Shown: piece after piece, positions 16,798 through 22,584 of the stretch | Numbering within the stretch: position 1 is the stretch's first letter | How the letters are laid out: each line of letters opens with the position of its first letter | From: a virus | Length of the DNA: 33,807 nt | Direction: 5' to 3' (one strand) | IMG/VR virus record: IMGVR_UViG_3300044729_001736 | Span: 1 to 33,807 of that record | The notes under the pieces: generated by a model | Databases searched by the model: none | The model's input: only the letters and a program-made list of their open reading frames with translations | Told to the model about the DNA's origin: nothing | Program-made: the position numbers and the translations under genes

Positions 16798-16875
16798 CCG
16801 CCTTGGGTCGATGACGAACTGCTGGCGATGTGGCTTGTGTTGCTGGCTTGCGCGTTTGTTTTGATCGGGTGGTGA
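16795..16875 (+). CDS. Membrane micro-ORF, 26 aa
   Basis: Encodes a tiny protein starting MPPWVDDELLAMWLVLLACA and ending FVLIGW: two acidic residues and then one hydrophobic helix. GGAGG at 16781-16785 is 9 bases upstream of the ATG. Its TGA overlaps a GTG (GTGA) that opens the next micro-ORF. It stands at the head of a chain that ends with the SprT-like gene. Its size and position after the lysis genes suggest a membrane modifier, but the function is unknown. Confidence 0.5.
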   Translation: MPPWVDDELLAMWLVLLACAFVLIGW

Positions 16876-16937
16876 ATTCACGAATTGCCGATGTTCACGT
16901 TTCGTGGACAGACGAGAAAACTGAACGCGACTGGTGA
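16872..16937 (+). CDS. Candidate micro-ORF, 21 aa
   Basis: A GTG-started ORF that reads M-NSRIADVHVSWTDEKTERDW, soluble and charged. It overlaps the preceding micro-ORF by GTGA and the following one by GTGA. Support comes only from this double overlap; there is no strong ribosome binding site of its own. It may be a translational-coupling leader rather than a functional protein. Confidence 0.3.
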   Translation: MNSRIADVHVSWTDEKTERDW

Positions 16938-17095
16938 CATGTATGGGTTTCTGGCTTCTTCTATGCGTGACGCTGGCATATGCATGGATTTCCGTCGAGT
17001 CCTTTATCAAAGGCCCGCAGACGCAAGCAATAATCTTCGCCGGGTACGCATTGGCAAACATCGGATTTCTGATTTCGATGTGGCGCGAGCAATGA
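16934..17095 (+). CDS. Two-helix membrane protein, 53 aa (50 aa from the ATG at 16943)
   Basis: Two hydrophobic segments are visible: GFWLLLCVTLAYAWISV, and IIFAGYALANIGFLISM before the basic-acidic end WREQ. It may start at GTG 16934, overlapping the previous stop, or at ATG 16943. Its TGA overlaps the ATG of the SprT-like gene (ATGA). A longer open frame in the SprT-like phase runs through here but has only a TTG start and lacks the family's N-terminus, so I treat this membrane ORF as the real reading. Confidence 0.5.
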   Translation: MTCMGFWLLLCVTLAYAWISVESFIKGPQTQAIIFAGYALANIGFLISMWREQ

Positions 17096-17436
17096 ACGTC
17101 ACGCCCAAAGTTCTCAAATCTGCGTACTCGCACTTGCGGGAACTGAGGCCGTTTAATCGTTGGAGCCTGCCAGAAGCAAGCGGCGTTTCGTTCGGCCTTC
17201 TCAATGGCATGGATCACGCGATCTACATGCTTGACCGAAAACATAGGATCGAGGTCAACGCGCACACGCACACGACGCACACGCAGATTCTAATGAGCGT
17301 GGCGCACGAAATGATTCACTTGCGTCAAAACGAGCTGGGACGCCTCCCAGTAACGCGCAACCCGCATAACGCCGAGTTTCGGCGTATGGCTCGGCAGATA
17401 TGCCACGAGTTCGGGTGGGATGTGCAAATCTTTTAG
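17092..17436 (+). CDS. SprT-like zinc metalloprotease-type protein, 114 aa
   Basis: Contains the zinc-binding helix V-A-H-E-M-I-H-L-R at residues 70-78 (His72, Glu73, His76) and a downstream H-N-A-E-F (His92), the pattern of compact SprT/minigluzincin folds. The SprT/Spartan family acts on DNA-bound proteins, and phage members are common but little studied. I start it at the ATG overlapping the membrane micro-ORF stop. It lies in a late-strand accessory cluster just before the metallophosphoesterase. Substrate unknown. Confidence 0.75.
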   Translation: MNVTPKVLKSAYSHLRELRPFNRWSLPEASGVSFGLLNGMDHAIYMLDRKHRIEVNAHTHTTHTQILMSVAHEMIHLRQNELGRLPVTRNPHNAEFRRMARQICHEFGWDVQIF

Positions 17437-17443
17437 GTGACCT

Positions 17444-18373
17444 GTGCCCGCGCAAAAAATTGATCCATCATTAGCCGCTGAAGCGATTGAGGCGGTTAAA
17501 AAATACGGCACTCAAGTCGAGGCGGCAAAAATGCTCGGCATGAGTCGAGCGGGATTACAAAACAGATTGCGTGCGGCGGATCAATACGGCATTGCGGAAT
17601 ATATGCGCACCGTTCACGGCCGAAAGCATCTCAACCTGGACGACGGCTATCTTATCGTCGGCTCGGATGCGCACTTCTGGCCGGGTATCGAATCCACGGC
17701 CTACCGCGCCTTCCTTCGGTTCTGCGAGGAACTGCGCACAACTGCCGTCATTCTGAACGGCGATGTATTCGATGGGGCGTCAATTTCCCGTCACCCGATA
17801 ATGCGGTTTGAAGATCGGCCGTCTGTCGTGCAGGAACTGAAAGCCTGCGAGGCGAGGCTTAGCGCGATTGAGTCTGCCGCCCGCACAAAAAATCTTTTCT
17901 GGACGATTGGAAACCACGACGCAAGGTTCGAGTCGTTCTTGGCCAACAACGCCGCCGAATATAACGGTGTCAAGGGCACGACGCTCAAGGATCATTTCCC
18001 GATGTGGGCACCGTGCGTCTCTCTGTTTGTGAACGATGATCTTGTTATCAAGCACCGCTGGAAGTCTGGAATTCATGCGCCGCACAATAATACGTTGTGG
18101 GCTGGGCGCTCGATTGTCACTGGGCACCTGCACAGTCAGAAGGTCTACCCGATAAGCGATTACAACGGCACGCGATGGGGTGTTGATTGTGGAACATTGG
18201 CCCAGCCGTATGGCCCACAGTTTGCATACACCGAAGACGCGCCGGTTAATTGGCGCAGTGGCTTTGCAATCATTCGATACAAGCGGGGGCGGATGCTAAC
18301 GCCGACCTTGGTTCGTGTGATTGACGAGGATGGCGGCGAGGTAGAGTGGGGCGTGGAGACGTTCAAGGTTTAG
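17444..18373 (+). CDS. Metallophosphoesterase with N-terminal HTH, 309 aa
   Basis: Residues 10-45 form a helix-turn-helix (AAEAIEAVKKYGTQVEAAKM then LGMSRAGLQNRL). The rest is a calcineurin-type phosphoesterase with all metal motifs: SDAH (Asp75, His77), NGDVFD (Asp107, Asp110), GNHD (Asn157, His158), His204 and GHLH (His228, His230). Likely a nuclease or phosphodiesterase acting on nucleic acid. It starts at a GTG seven bases after the SprT-like stop and ends at a hairpin with T residues, closing the late + strand unit. Confidence 0.85.
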   Translation: MPAQKIDPSLAAEAIEAVKKYGTQVEAAKMLGMSRAGLQNRLRAADQYGIAEYMRTVHGRKHLNLDDGYLIVGSDAHFWPGIESTAYRAFLRFCEELRTTAVILNGDVFDGASISRHPIMRFEDRPSVVQELKACEARLSAIESAARTKNLFWTIGNHDARFESFLANNAAEYNGVKGTTLKDHFPMWAPCVSLFVNDDLVIKHRWKSGIHAPHNNTLWAGRSIVTGHLHSQKVYPISDYNGTRWGVDCGTLAQPYGPQFAYTEDAPVNWRSGFAIIRYKRGRMLTPTLVRVIDEDGGEVEWGVETFKV

Positions 18374-18391
18374 GGGGCCGAAGCCCCCTTT
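18373..18391. terminator. Terminator between convergent units
   Basis: A GGGGGC/GCCCCC stem with a CGAA loop (UUCG on the minus strand) and TTT on the plus side. It lies between the ends of the late + strand unit and the early - strand operon and could serve both. Confidence 0.7.
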
Positions 18392-18394
18392 GTG

Positions 18395-18502
18395 CTAGTA
18401 GAACCAGATGCCGACCGTGCCGCCGCCGACCTTCTCCAGCGTCTCCTCGGTGATTTCGATGACTTCGGAATCCACCGGCTGATCTTCGTAGTTGTATTCC
18501 AT
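18395..18502 (-). CDS. Small peptide with double-glycine-like leader, 35 aa
   Basis: The last gene of the early operon. The N-terminal part is acidic (MEYNYEDQPVDSEVIEITEE), followed by T-L-E-K-V-G-G-G and a short hydrophobic end TVGIWFY. The E-E-x-L-E-x-V-G-G pattern resembles the double-glycine leaders of exported or modified peptides. GGAG sits 7 bases before the ATG. No modifying enzyme or peptidase-transporter is in the window, so a peptide-precursor role is only a suggestion; it could be a small inhibitor that binds a host protein. Confidence 0.5.
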   Translation of the reverse strand: MEYNYEDQPVDSEVIEITEETLEKVGGGTVGIWFY

Positions 18503-18513
18503 GATGACTCCGG

Positions 18514-18573
18514 TTAGATGATGAAACGAATCCATTCGAGGATTGCGATGATGAAACCGACTGCGTCTTGCAT
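18514..18573 (-). CDS. Hydrophobic micro-peptide, 19 aa
   Basis: Encodes MQDAVGFIIAILEWIRFII. AGGAG lies 6 bases before the ATG, an excellent ribosome binding site for so short an ORF. The peptide is a single hydrophobic, amphipathic helix similar in size and style to small membrane toxins or phenol-soluble-modulin-like peptides. It sits 11 bases upstream of the 35-aa gene. Function unknown. Confidence 0.5.
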   Translation of the reverse strand: MQDAVGFIIAILEWIRFII

Positions 18574-18588
18574 GGTTGCTCCTGGTGT

Positions 18589-18611
18589 GCGGGCTGAGTT
18601 CCGCCGCCCGC
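18589..18611. other. Hairpin between the 77-aa gene and the micro-peptides
   Basis: A perfect GCGGGC/GCCCGC stem with an 11-base loop in the 55-base gap on the early strand. It has no T-run. It could separate expression of the two terminal peptide genes from the operon or protect the mRNA. Confidence 0.4.
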
Positions 18612-18628
18612 TGCGCGGTTAAATTGAG

Positions 18629-18862
18629 TTAGGCCCGCTTCTTGTGGCCAGACACCATTTCCGCCAAAAGATCGAGGCCGTCTTGAGACTGGAAACGGTC
18701 GTAAAGATTGAGTGCATCACATACTTTGCTTTCCCATTGCTCCTTAATCTCTGCCGCCCCCCGCTGGTAGCACAGTTCCGCAAACCGCTGGCGCACTCTG
18801 CCGTCATCGCTCGATGCTTTGAACGCCTCAAGCCAAAGGTCATCAATCTCGCGGTCGGTCAT
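18629..18862 (-). CDS. Hypothetical early protein, 77 aa
   Basis: A soluble helical protein beginning MTDREIDDLWLEAFKASSDD. Its start overlaps the stop of the upstream gene and a GGAAGGAA ribosome binding site lies in that gene's end. Similar small MTDREI-type proteins occur in many phage early regions; no function is known. The stop codon is inside GTTAGGC (18628-18634), but no attC site accompanies it. Confidence 0.7.
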   Translation of the reverse strand: MTDREIDDLWLEAFKASSDDGRVRQRFAELCYQRGAAEIKEQWESKVCDALNLYDRFQSQDGLDLLAEMVSGHKKRA

Positions 18863-19191
18863 GGCATGTTCCTTCCAATCTCAGCCGCAGCGCGGGTGAT
18901 GGCGTGGCGGGTGGCGGCGTAGGGGTCACGCTCCCATTCTGCGATTGAGGTTCGTTCAATCACCCAAACTTCACCGATACGAAACATCCGCAACTTCACC
19001 GCCAGACGTAGCGCATCGCCGTCGTCGTCGCGTGGTCGCCACAGGAAAAGCTTAGGCTCGCCGTCTTGATCCACGGCTGACCCGGCTTCGTAGACCCATG
19101 CGCCATAAGCCCATGCGTCACAAGCGACATGCTCTTGCACGATGTAGCCCGCCGCCTTCGAAGCCAGTTCAAGCAATTCCCTGTCAGTCAT
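18859..19191 (-). CDS. Hypothetical early protein, 110 aa
   Basis: Begins MTDRELLELASKAAGY and contains the phrase W-R-P-R-D-D-D-G-D-A-L-R-L-A-V-K-L, a widespread phage early-gene pattern of unknown role. Overlaps of 4 bases at both ends (ATGA) tie it to its neighbours. No enzymatic motif or membrane segment is visible. Confidence 0.75.
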   Translation of the reverse strand: MTDRELLELASKAAGYIVQEHVACDAWAYGAWVYEAGSAVDQDGEPKLFLWRPRDDDGDALRLAVKLRMFRIGEVWVIERTSIAEWERDPYAATRHAITRAAAEIGRNMP

Positions 19192-19424
19192 GCTTGCCCC
19201 CTTGCGCGGATGGCGTCTGCTGCACCATTCAGTATTGCCACAGACCCAGTACCCGGCGTCTGCCTACTTTCACACACTTTCGCACACGCATCCCGCTCTG
19301 CTGCGGCACCGGCTGCATAGGCTGCGGCGAAGAAGCGTTCGAGTTCAATCACTGTGAAGCCCCAGATACCGCCCGAGGAGCCCCCAGCCTCCCGCGCCAT
19401 GCGGATGATGATTTCTTTATCCAA
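19188..19424 (-). CDS. Hypothetical early protein, 78 aa (TTG start)
   Basis: Encodes (M)DKEIIIRMAREAGGSSGG..., then F-F-A-A-A-Y-A-A-G-A-A-A-E-R-D-A-C-A, a pattern common in phage early genes. I accept the TTG start because AAGGAG stands 7 bases upstream, inside the end of the preceding gene. The end overlaps the next ATG. Unknown function. Confidence 0.7.
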   Translation of the reverse strand: MDKEIIIRMAREAGGSSGGIWGFTVIELERFFAAAYAAGAAAERDACAKVCESRQTPGTGSVAILNGAADAIRARGQA

Positions 19425-19791
19425 GATTCTTCTCCTTCAGGAGTCGATCCGCCCACAGCGCACCACTGCGGAATGCTGTGTCTCCGTCACGAATTGCGGG
19501 GAAGTCGTCCTCCGTCAGCGGCACCCACTCGCGGCGGGGTGGGCCGTATTTAACTGCCACTAACTCGTGGGTGCCGTTGGCGTGGCGCTTGATGATCGTG
19601 CAACATGGCCTGTCACCGTCGCGGCCCCAGTCAACACTGTACGCAACATACGGCTCCTGCTCCTGCTGCGCCAGTGCGGCACGAAGTGCTTCCATTGCTT
19701 CAAAATAATCGTCATGGTGAACATCCATGTTGTAAATGTTTGCTCCCATTTCTAGTAGCGCCTGCTGTGCTGCTTTGTAAAGGTCACTCAT
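19417..19791 (-). CDS. Hypothetical early protein, 124 aa
   Basis: Begins MSDLYKAAQQALLEMGA. The middle contains A-L-R-A-A-L-A-Q-Q-E-Q-E, a link shared by many phage early genes, followed by a beta-rich second half with Trp, Cys-Cys and a charged end (LLKEKNLG). It starts at the junction AAGGAGGGCCAGCGATGA, which also precedes two other genes of this operon. Function unknown. Confidence 0.7.
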   Translation of the reverse strand: MSDLYKAAQQALLEMGANIYNMDVHHDDYFEAMEALRAALAQQEQEPYVAYSVDWGRDGDRPCCTIIKRHANGTHELVAVKYGPPRREWVPLTEDDFPAIRDGDTAFRSGALWADRLLKEKNLG

Positions 19792-20315
19792 CGCTGGCCC
19801 TCCTTGATCGCCCGCAAGAGCGCGCTGCGGTACTGACCGAGGCTCTGAAACGACGCGGCGTGACTGTCATCCGCGATCAGCGCCCGCATTTGCTCGGCCT
19901 TAAGCTCTGTGGTAGCCAGTCGTTTCGCCAGATCACGGTAGCCGTGTAGTCGCTGTGCAGCTTCCGGTGATTGCAGCCATGTCGCCGCCTTCGCTTCCCA
20001 TTCAGCAATCAGCGCCTGGAGGATCGCCTCGGCGTGCAGTTCATCCTGATCGACCTCGGCCTGCTGCGCCGACGCACAACCGGCATTGAACGCCTCGGTC
20101 AGTTCACGCCACGCATGATGACCACGCGCTGCGCCGTAGCGGTCGCGCAGGTAGGTTTCGGCGTCCGCCGCCGGCTCGGCCTGCTGCGCCAGCGTGGCGC
20201 GGAGGGCCGCAATGGCGTAATCTGCCTCTCCGATTTGCGCTTCACGTTGCGTCATAACAAGCGCCTCCAGCACTTGCTCCGCGACGGCTCGCGGCATTGT
20301 GATAAGGTCACTCAT
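19788..20315 (-). CDS. Hypothetical early protein, 175 aa
   Basis: A helical, Ala/Glu/Gln-rich protein with an ALRATLAQQAE segment near residue 40 and a C-terminal coiled-coil-like region. The last codons, K-E-G-Q-R-stop, encode the ribosome binding site of the next gene. Its own start uses the same junction, whose upstream part is now the remnant left of the inserted cassette at 20316-20362 (in-frame codons HDLPNTTKEGQR). The cassette may therefore reduce coupling of this gene to its former upstream partner. Confidence 0.7.
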   Translation of the reverse strand: MSDLITMPRAVAEQVLEALVMTQREAQIGEADYAIAALRATLAQQAEPAADAETYLRDRYGAARGHHAWRELTEAFNAGCASAQQAEVDQDELHAEAILQALIAEWEAKAATWLQSPEAAQRLHGYRDLAKRLATTELKAEQMRALIADDSHAASFQSLGQYRSALLRAIKEGQR

Positions 20316-20350
20316 CGCTGGCCCTCCTTGGTGGTGTTTGGCAGATCGTG

Positions 20351-20367
20351 GCGCATCAACACTAGTT
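20351..20367 (+). repeat. Direct repeat flanking the cassette, left copy
   Basis: GCGCATCAACACTAGTT. It matches 20675-20691 with one T/C difference and lies 324 bases away. Deleting one repeat plus the DNA between them restores the interrupted early gene in frame. Confidence 0.85.
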
Positions 20368-20605
20368 AGGCATCAACTTCGCCCAGCAGAAGCGTTCGAG
20401 CTTCGTAGTACGGCGCGTCGGGCTTGACGAATTGGTTGCCGCGCAGGTCCGTGTATGTCGTGTGCTTATCAGGCGCGAACGGCACAACCCGAGCGCTTCC
20501 GCCTTGGTCGTAGTAGCCAGTGCCGCGGCTGTGCTCTACCACTTCCACGGTGGCGTCTTGGTCTTCAAACGCGGCAAGCCACTGGATCAGTTCTCTTACT
20601 GTCAT
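20366..20605 (-). CDS. Cassette-borne early-type protein, 79 aa
   Basis: Begins MTVRELIQWLAAF and continues with D-x-x-V-E-V-V-E-H-S-R-G-T-G-Y-Y-D-Q-G-G, a pattern like small phage and plasmid proteins that start with an L-I-x-x-L helix. GGAGG is 5 bases before the ATG; a GTG 12 bases upstream overlaps that site and is less likely. The gene is wholly inside the putative integron cassette, and its TAA stop is the first trinucleotide (TTA) of the cassette. It is oriented with the phage operon and opposite to the usual cassette gene orientation. Function unknown. Confidence 0.75.
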   Translation of the reverse strand: MTVRELIQWLAAFEDQDATVEVVEHSRGTGYYDQGGSARVVPFAPDKHTTYTDLRGNQFVKPDAPYYEARTLLLGEVDA

Positions 20606-20672
20606 CTCATCCTCCACGGTTGATGCCTAACTGTCGCTCAAGCCGACCGCTTCGCGGCGGCTTAGCTTTTTG
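20366..20672 (+). mobile_element. Integron-type gene cassette (307 bp)
   Basis: It begins TTAGGC after a G at 20365 and ends with a G before TT at 20672/20673, the exact cut point of integron cassettes (G|TTRRRY). Its end carries an attC-type site. The cassette start GTTAGGC and the R'' box GCCTAAC are perfectly complementary, as required for a cassette that once circularized; the match extends to 14 bp (20364-20377 with 20619-20632). No integrase is encoded in the window. It was probably acquired from a host integron or by integrase action in the host. Confidence 0.8.
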
Positions 20673-20678
20673 TTGCGC
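20625..20678 (+). other. attC: attC recombination site
   Basis: The order of parts matches attC sites: R'' GCCTAAC (20625-20631), then TCAAGCCGAC, a short GC-rich tip with CTTCG, then CGGCTTAGC, then G|TTGCGC as the R' position (20672-20678). The AAGCCG/CGGCTT arms pair, with one unpaired A before a CCG/CGG tip, like the extrahelical base that sets strand choice in attC. After circularization R' would read GTTAGGC and pair fully with R''. The core is like those of antibiotic-resistance cassettes. Confidence 0.82.
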
Positions 20679-20875
20679 ATCAACACCAGTTCGTCGGCAG
20701 ACTCTGCGGGCGTCTTTCCGTGGTGCCACTTCGCCGTCAGTGCGTCCCACTCGCGGCCAGTCGGCGGGGCGATCATCTTCCACTGGCACACGGTCTGCAC
20801 CCAATCCGCCCACAGCGAGCACTCCAGCGAGGGGTGCTGCCGCAAGTGCTCGCGGTTGCTGTCGTTGTCACTCAT
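20627..20875 (-). CDS. Early protein with its 3' end replaced by attC, 82 aa
   Basis: Residues 1-67 (MSDNDSNREHLRQHPSLECS... to VLMR) look like the original protein. The last 15 residues (NKKLSRREAVGLSDS) are read from the attC site. Skipping the inserted 324 bases gives a 79-residue chain ending HDLPNTTKEGQR, whose TGA overlaps the next ATG exactly as other genes of this operon do. The junction AAGGAGGGCCAGCGATGA serves as its ribosome binding site. It is probably still translated with an altered tail. The original function is unknown. Confidence 0.75.
   Translation of the reverse strand: MSDNDSNREHLRQHPSLECSLWADWVQTVCQWKMIAPPTGREWDALTAKWHHGKTPAESADELVLMRNKKLSRREAVGLSDS
20675..20691 (+). 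repeat. Direct repeat flanking the cassette, right copy
   Basis: GCGCATCAACACCAGTT, matching 20351-20367 with one difference. On the minus strand it encodes the LVLMR end of the uninterrupted part of the early gene. Confidence 0.85.
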
Positions 20876-21162
20876 CGCTGGCCCTCCTTGAGTGCGTCGC
20901 GGGCTTTTGCACCAAGTTTGCGCACGATGGTCTGCCACGGCGTTGTGTTCGGCCCTTCACCTGTGTATTCACCGATGCTGCGCAGCGCCGCCCGCAGCCG
21001 CTCGACCTCGGCTTCCAGTAGATGGCGCTTGTCAAAGCACTCCTCACACTCTGCCTCAAACGGCGGAATGTCTTTCAGCAGTTGCGCCAGACTTGCATTC
21101 TCTGCCTCCAAATCTGCCAGCCGCTCAGCCGTGCCAATAGGCAAGCATTCAAAGTCACTCAT
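20872..21162 (-). CDS. Coiled-coil early protein, 96 aa
   Basis: Begins MSDFECLPIGTAERLADLEAE and continues as Leu/Glu-rich heptads to about residue 60, with a C-x-x-C pair (ECEEC) in the middle. The end is R-D-A-L-K-E-G-Q-R, whose codons supply the next gene's ribosome binding site. Of two adjacent ATGs I prefer the second (21162), which is better spaced from GGAGGA. Small coiled-coil genes of this kind are common in phage early operons; function unknown. Confidence 0.7.
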   Translation of the reverse strand: MSDFECLPIGTAERLADLEAENASLAQLLKDIPPFEAECEECFDKRHLLEAEVERLRAALRSIGEYTGEGPNTTPWQTIVRKLGAKARDALKEGQR

Positions 21163-21213
21163 CATTCCTCCGTCAAAGACTGCACCGTAATCCCGCTTTA
21201 CCGCTGCGTCAAT

Positions 21214-21492
21214 CTAACCGTTGCGGATATACAACGCCGTGATTGTGTCGGCCAGCGCGTCCATCTCGGAATACCGCGCATTCCTCCATGCCGATTTGTC
21301 GCCGTGGATTCCCTTGGGGCCGCGATGATGCTCAGGGCATGCGCAGATTGCGAGGGCATCGCTTCCACGCTGGGCCATGCCTTGATCTTCCCGGAGATGG
21401 TGTATCTCCCCTGGCGTTGCGCCCAAGCCGAGATGGAGGCAGAGGGAACAGCCGCGCTCGGCAACGCGGCTTAGGTGGCGTTTAATGGACAT
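21214..21492 (-). CDS. HNH nuclease, Ref/RecA-dependent-nuclease-like
   Basis: A 92-aa protein with Cys15 and Cys18, then I-H-H-L (His31, His32), C-P-E-H-H-R-G (Cys52, His55, His56) and G-I-H-G (His63). This spacing fits the small HNH proteins related to phage P1 Ref, which cut DNA at RecA-made displacement loops. It lies beside the SSB-like protein, exonuclease and annealing protein, so a recombination role is likely. Its ATG shares one base with the SSB-like stop. Confidence 0.75.
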   Translation of the reverse strand: MSIKRHLSRVAERGCSLCLHLGLGATPGEIHHLREDQGMAQRGSDALAICACPEHHRGPKGIHGDKSAWRNARYSEMDALADTITALYIRNG

Positions 21493-21731
21493 CAGAAAGG
21501 CACGGCGTCATCGTCTCGGGCCGCTGGCTTTTGCTCACGCGGCCCCTCGGCCTGCTTAGGCTTGGCGGACAGGCTGAAAAACGCGCCGCGTGCGCCCTGT
21601 TTCTCCCATGCGGCAATCTCGTACAACTGCCCGCCGATCATCAAATCGCCGCGCCAGTCGGGCCGCTTGTCGTTGCCTTGCTTGTCGTTCTTGAACAGAC
21701 TGCCGCCGCCTTCCTTGGGTACATATGCCAT
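21492..21731 (-). CDS. SSB-like protein with acidic C-terminal tip, 79 aa
   Basis: The N-terminus has G-G-G-S-L-F-K-N-D-K followed by R-P-D-W-R-G-D-L, an OB-like beta pattern seen in DUF736-type and phage proteins. The C-terminus is a flexible, charged linker ending D-D-D-A-V-P-F, like the DDDIPF tip with which SSB proteins recruit partner enzymes. It is downstream of the exonuclease and directly upstream of the HNH gene. It probably coats single-stranded DNA or docks partners during recombination; DNA binding is inferred. Confidence 0.6.
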   Translation of the reverse strand: MAYVPKEGGGSLFKNDKQGNDKRPDWRGDLMIGGQLYEIAAWEKQGARGAFFSLSAKPKQAEGPREQKPAARDDDAVPF

Positions 21732-21733
21732 TA

Positions 21734-22351
21734 CTACGCTCCTTCGGTTACTTGCTGGAAAATGGCCTCGACTTCGGCCAAGAATTGCACTGCTGCTTGC
21801 TCCACCGCTGCAATCTGCTCTGCGGTCGGCTCAAAGCGGCGGATAAAAATACGCTGCTCGCGCACCTTGACGCGCGGGTCAAACGCGACGAAATCAACGA
21901 ACCGCCGCCGCGTGCAGGCAATCTGCGCCAGCATTTGCGGCTTGTGTTCCTCCGGCACCACGCCAGCGGCCCGCCAGTTGACATATGTAGTCGTGGTCGG
22001 GCACTTGATCTCGACCAGCCCATCCGCCCCGAGTAGCCGGTCAGGCGTTGCGCCAAAAAACTCGATTGACGGATGCGGGAAGAAGCCGCAGTTCTCCAAC
22101 AAGTTGCCGGTTGTTTCCTCATACGCCGCCGCCGCTTCCGGCTCGCAGTCGATGCCGTGCTGCATTGCAGGGCTGACGAAATGATCTAAAGCCCCGTCAA
22201 TCATGCGCTCGGCTACAAGCTCCGTCGCGTATTTCCGCCGTGCCTCGGCAGGCTGGCCGTTTTTTAGCGTGGCGAGAACGTCTTTCATTCGACTAGCAGT
22301 AAGCCAGCCGATGCGCTGCCGTACCCATGCCGAGGATTGCTGCGGGATCAT
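21734..22351 (-). CDS. YqaJ/lambda-type exonuclease (recombinase)
   Basis: A 205-aa PD-(D/E)XK nuclease. Motifs are H-G-I-D-C-E-P-E-A (Glu70), S-I-E-F-F-G-A-T-P-D-R (Asp104) and L-V-E-I-K-C-P (Glu114, Lys116), matching the metal-binding and catalytic residues of lambda exonuclease. It would resect 5' strands of duplex DNA and hand the 3' strand to the ERF annealing protein encoded upstream in the same operon. The start overlaps the preceding stop in an AAAGCGGAGGGCAAATGA junction. Confidence 0.9.
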   Translation of the reverse strand: MIPQQSSAWVRQRIGWLTASRMKDVLATLKNGQPAEARRKYATELVAERMIDGALDHFVSPAMQHGIDCEPEAAAAYEETTGNLLENCGFFPHPSIEFFGATPDRLLGADGLVEIKCPTTTTYVNWRAAGVVPEEHKPQMLAQIACTRRRFVDFVAFDPRVKVREQRIFIRRFEPTAEQIAAVEQAAVQFLAEVEAIFQQVTEGA

Positions 22352-22584
22352 TTGCCCTCCGCTTTTGTATTTAAGGCGGTTGACGCAAGCAACCGATCAT
22401 AGGAGTTCAACGCCCAATGCAAATTATCTTGCAGTTTATTGTTTTCCTTTCGTTCTTTCCAAAGAGCCTCTGCGGTTGCGCGGATTGATTCTGCGGCATG
22501 TTCTGGGTCTTCAATCTTTTCCCCGCGCTCGATTTGCGTTGCAATGATTACGGCATGGCGGCTTGCGCTACAGGTGCGACTCAT
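22348..22584 (-). CDS. Hypothetical early protein, 78 aa
   Basis: Begins MSRTCSASRHAVIIATQIER. A helical, charged chain with an ALWKERKENNKLQDNL segment, ending N-T-K-A-E-G-K. The last codons contain the ribosome binding site of the exonuclease. The ATG overlaps the previous stop and follows GGAG; the GTG two codons upstream is less likely. Placed between annealing and exonuclease genes, but no function can be assigned. Confidence 0.65.
   Translation of the reverse strand: MSRTCSASRHAVIIATQIERGEKIEDPEHAAESIRATAEALWKERKENNKLQDNLHWALNSYDRLLASTALNTKAEGK

Noticed and set aside
18628-18634. A second GTTAGGC that could be a cassette boundary
   Set aside because: No GCCTAAC partner or attC-type stem lies within a plausible distance on either strand; the nearby GCGGGC/GCCCGC hairpin is not attC-like. 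It is probably just the stop context of the 77-aa gene.
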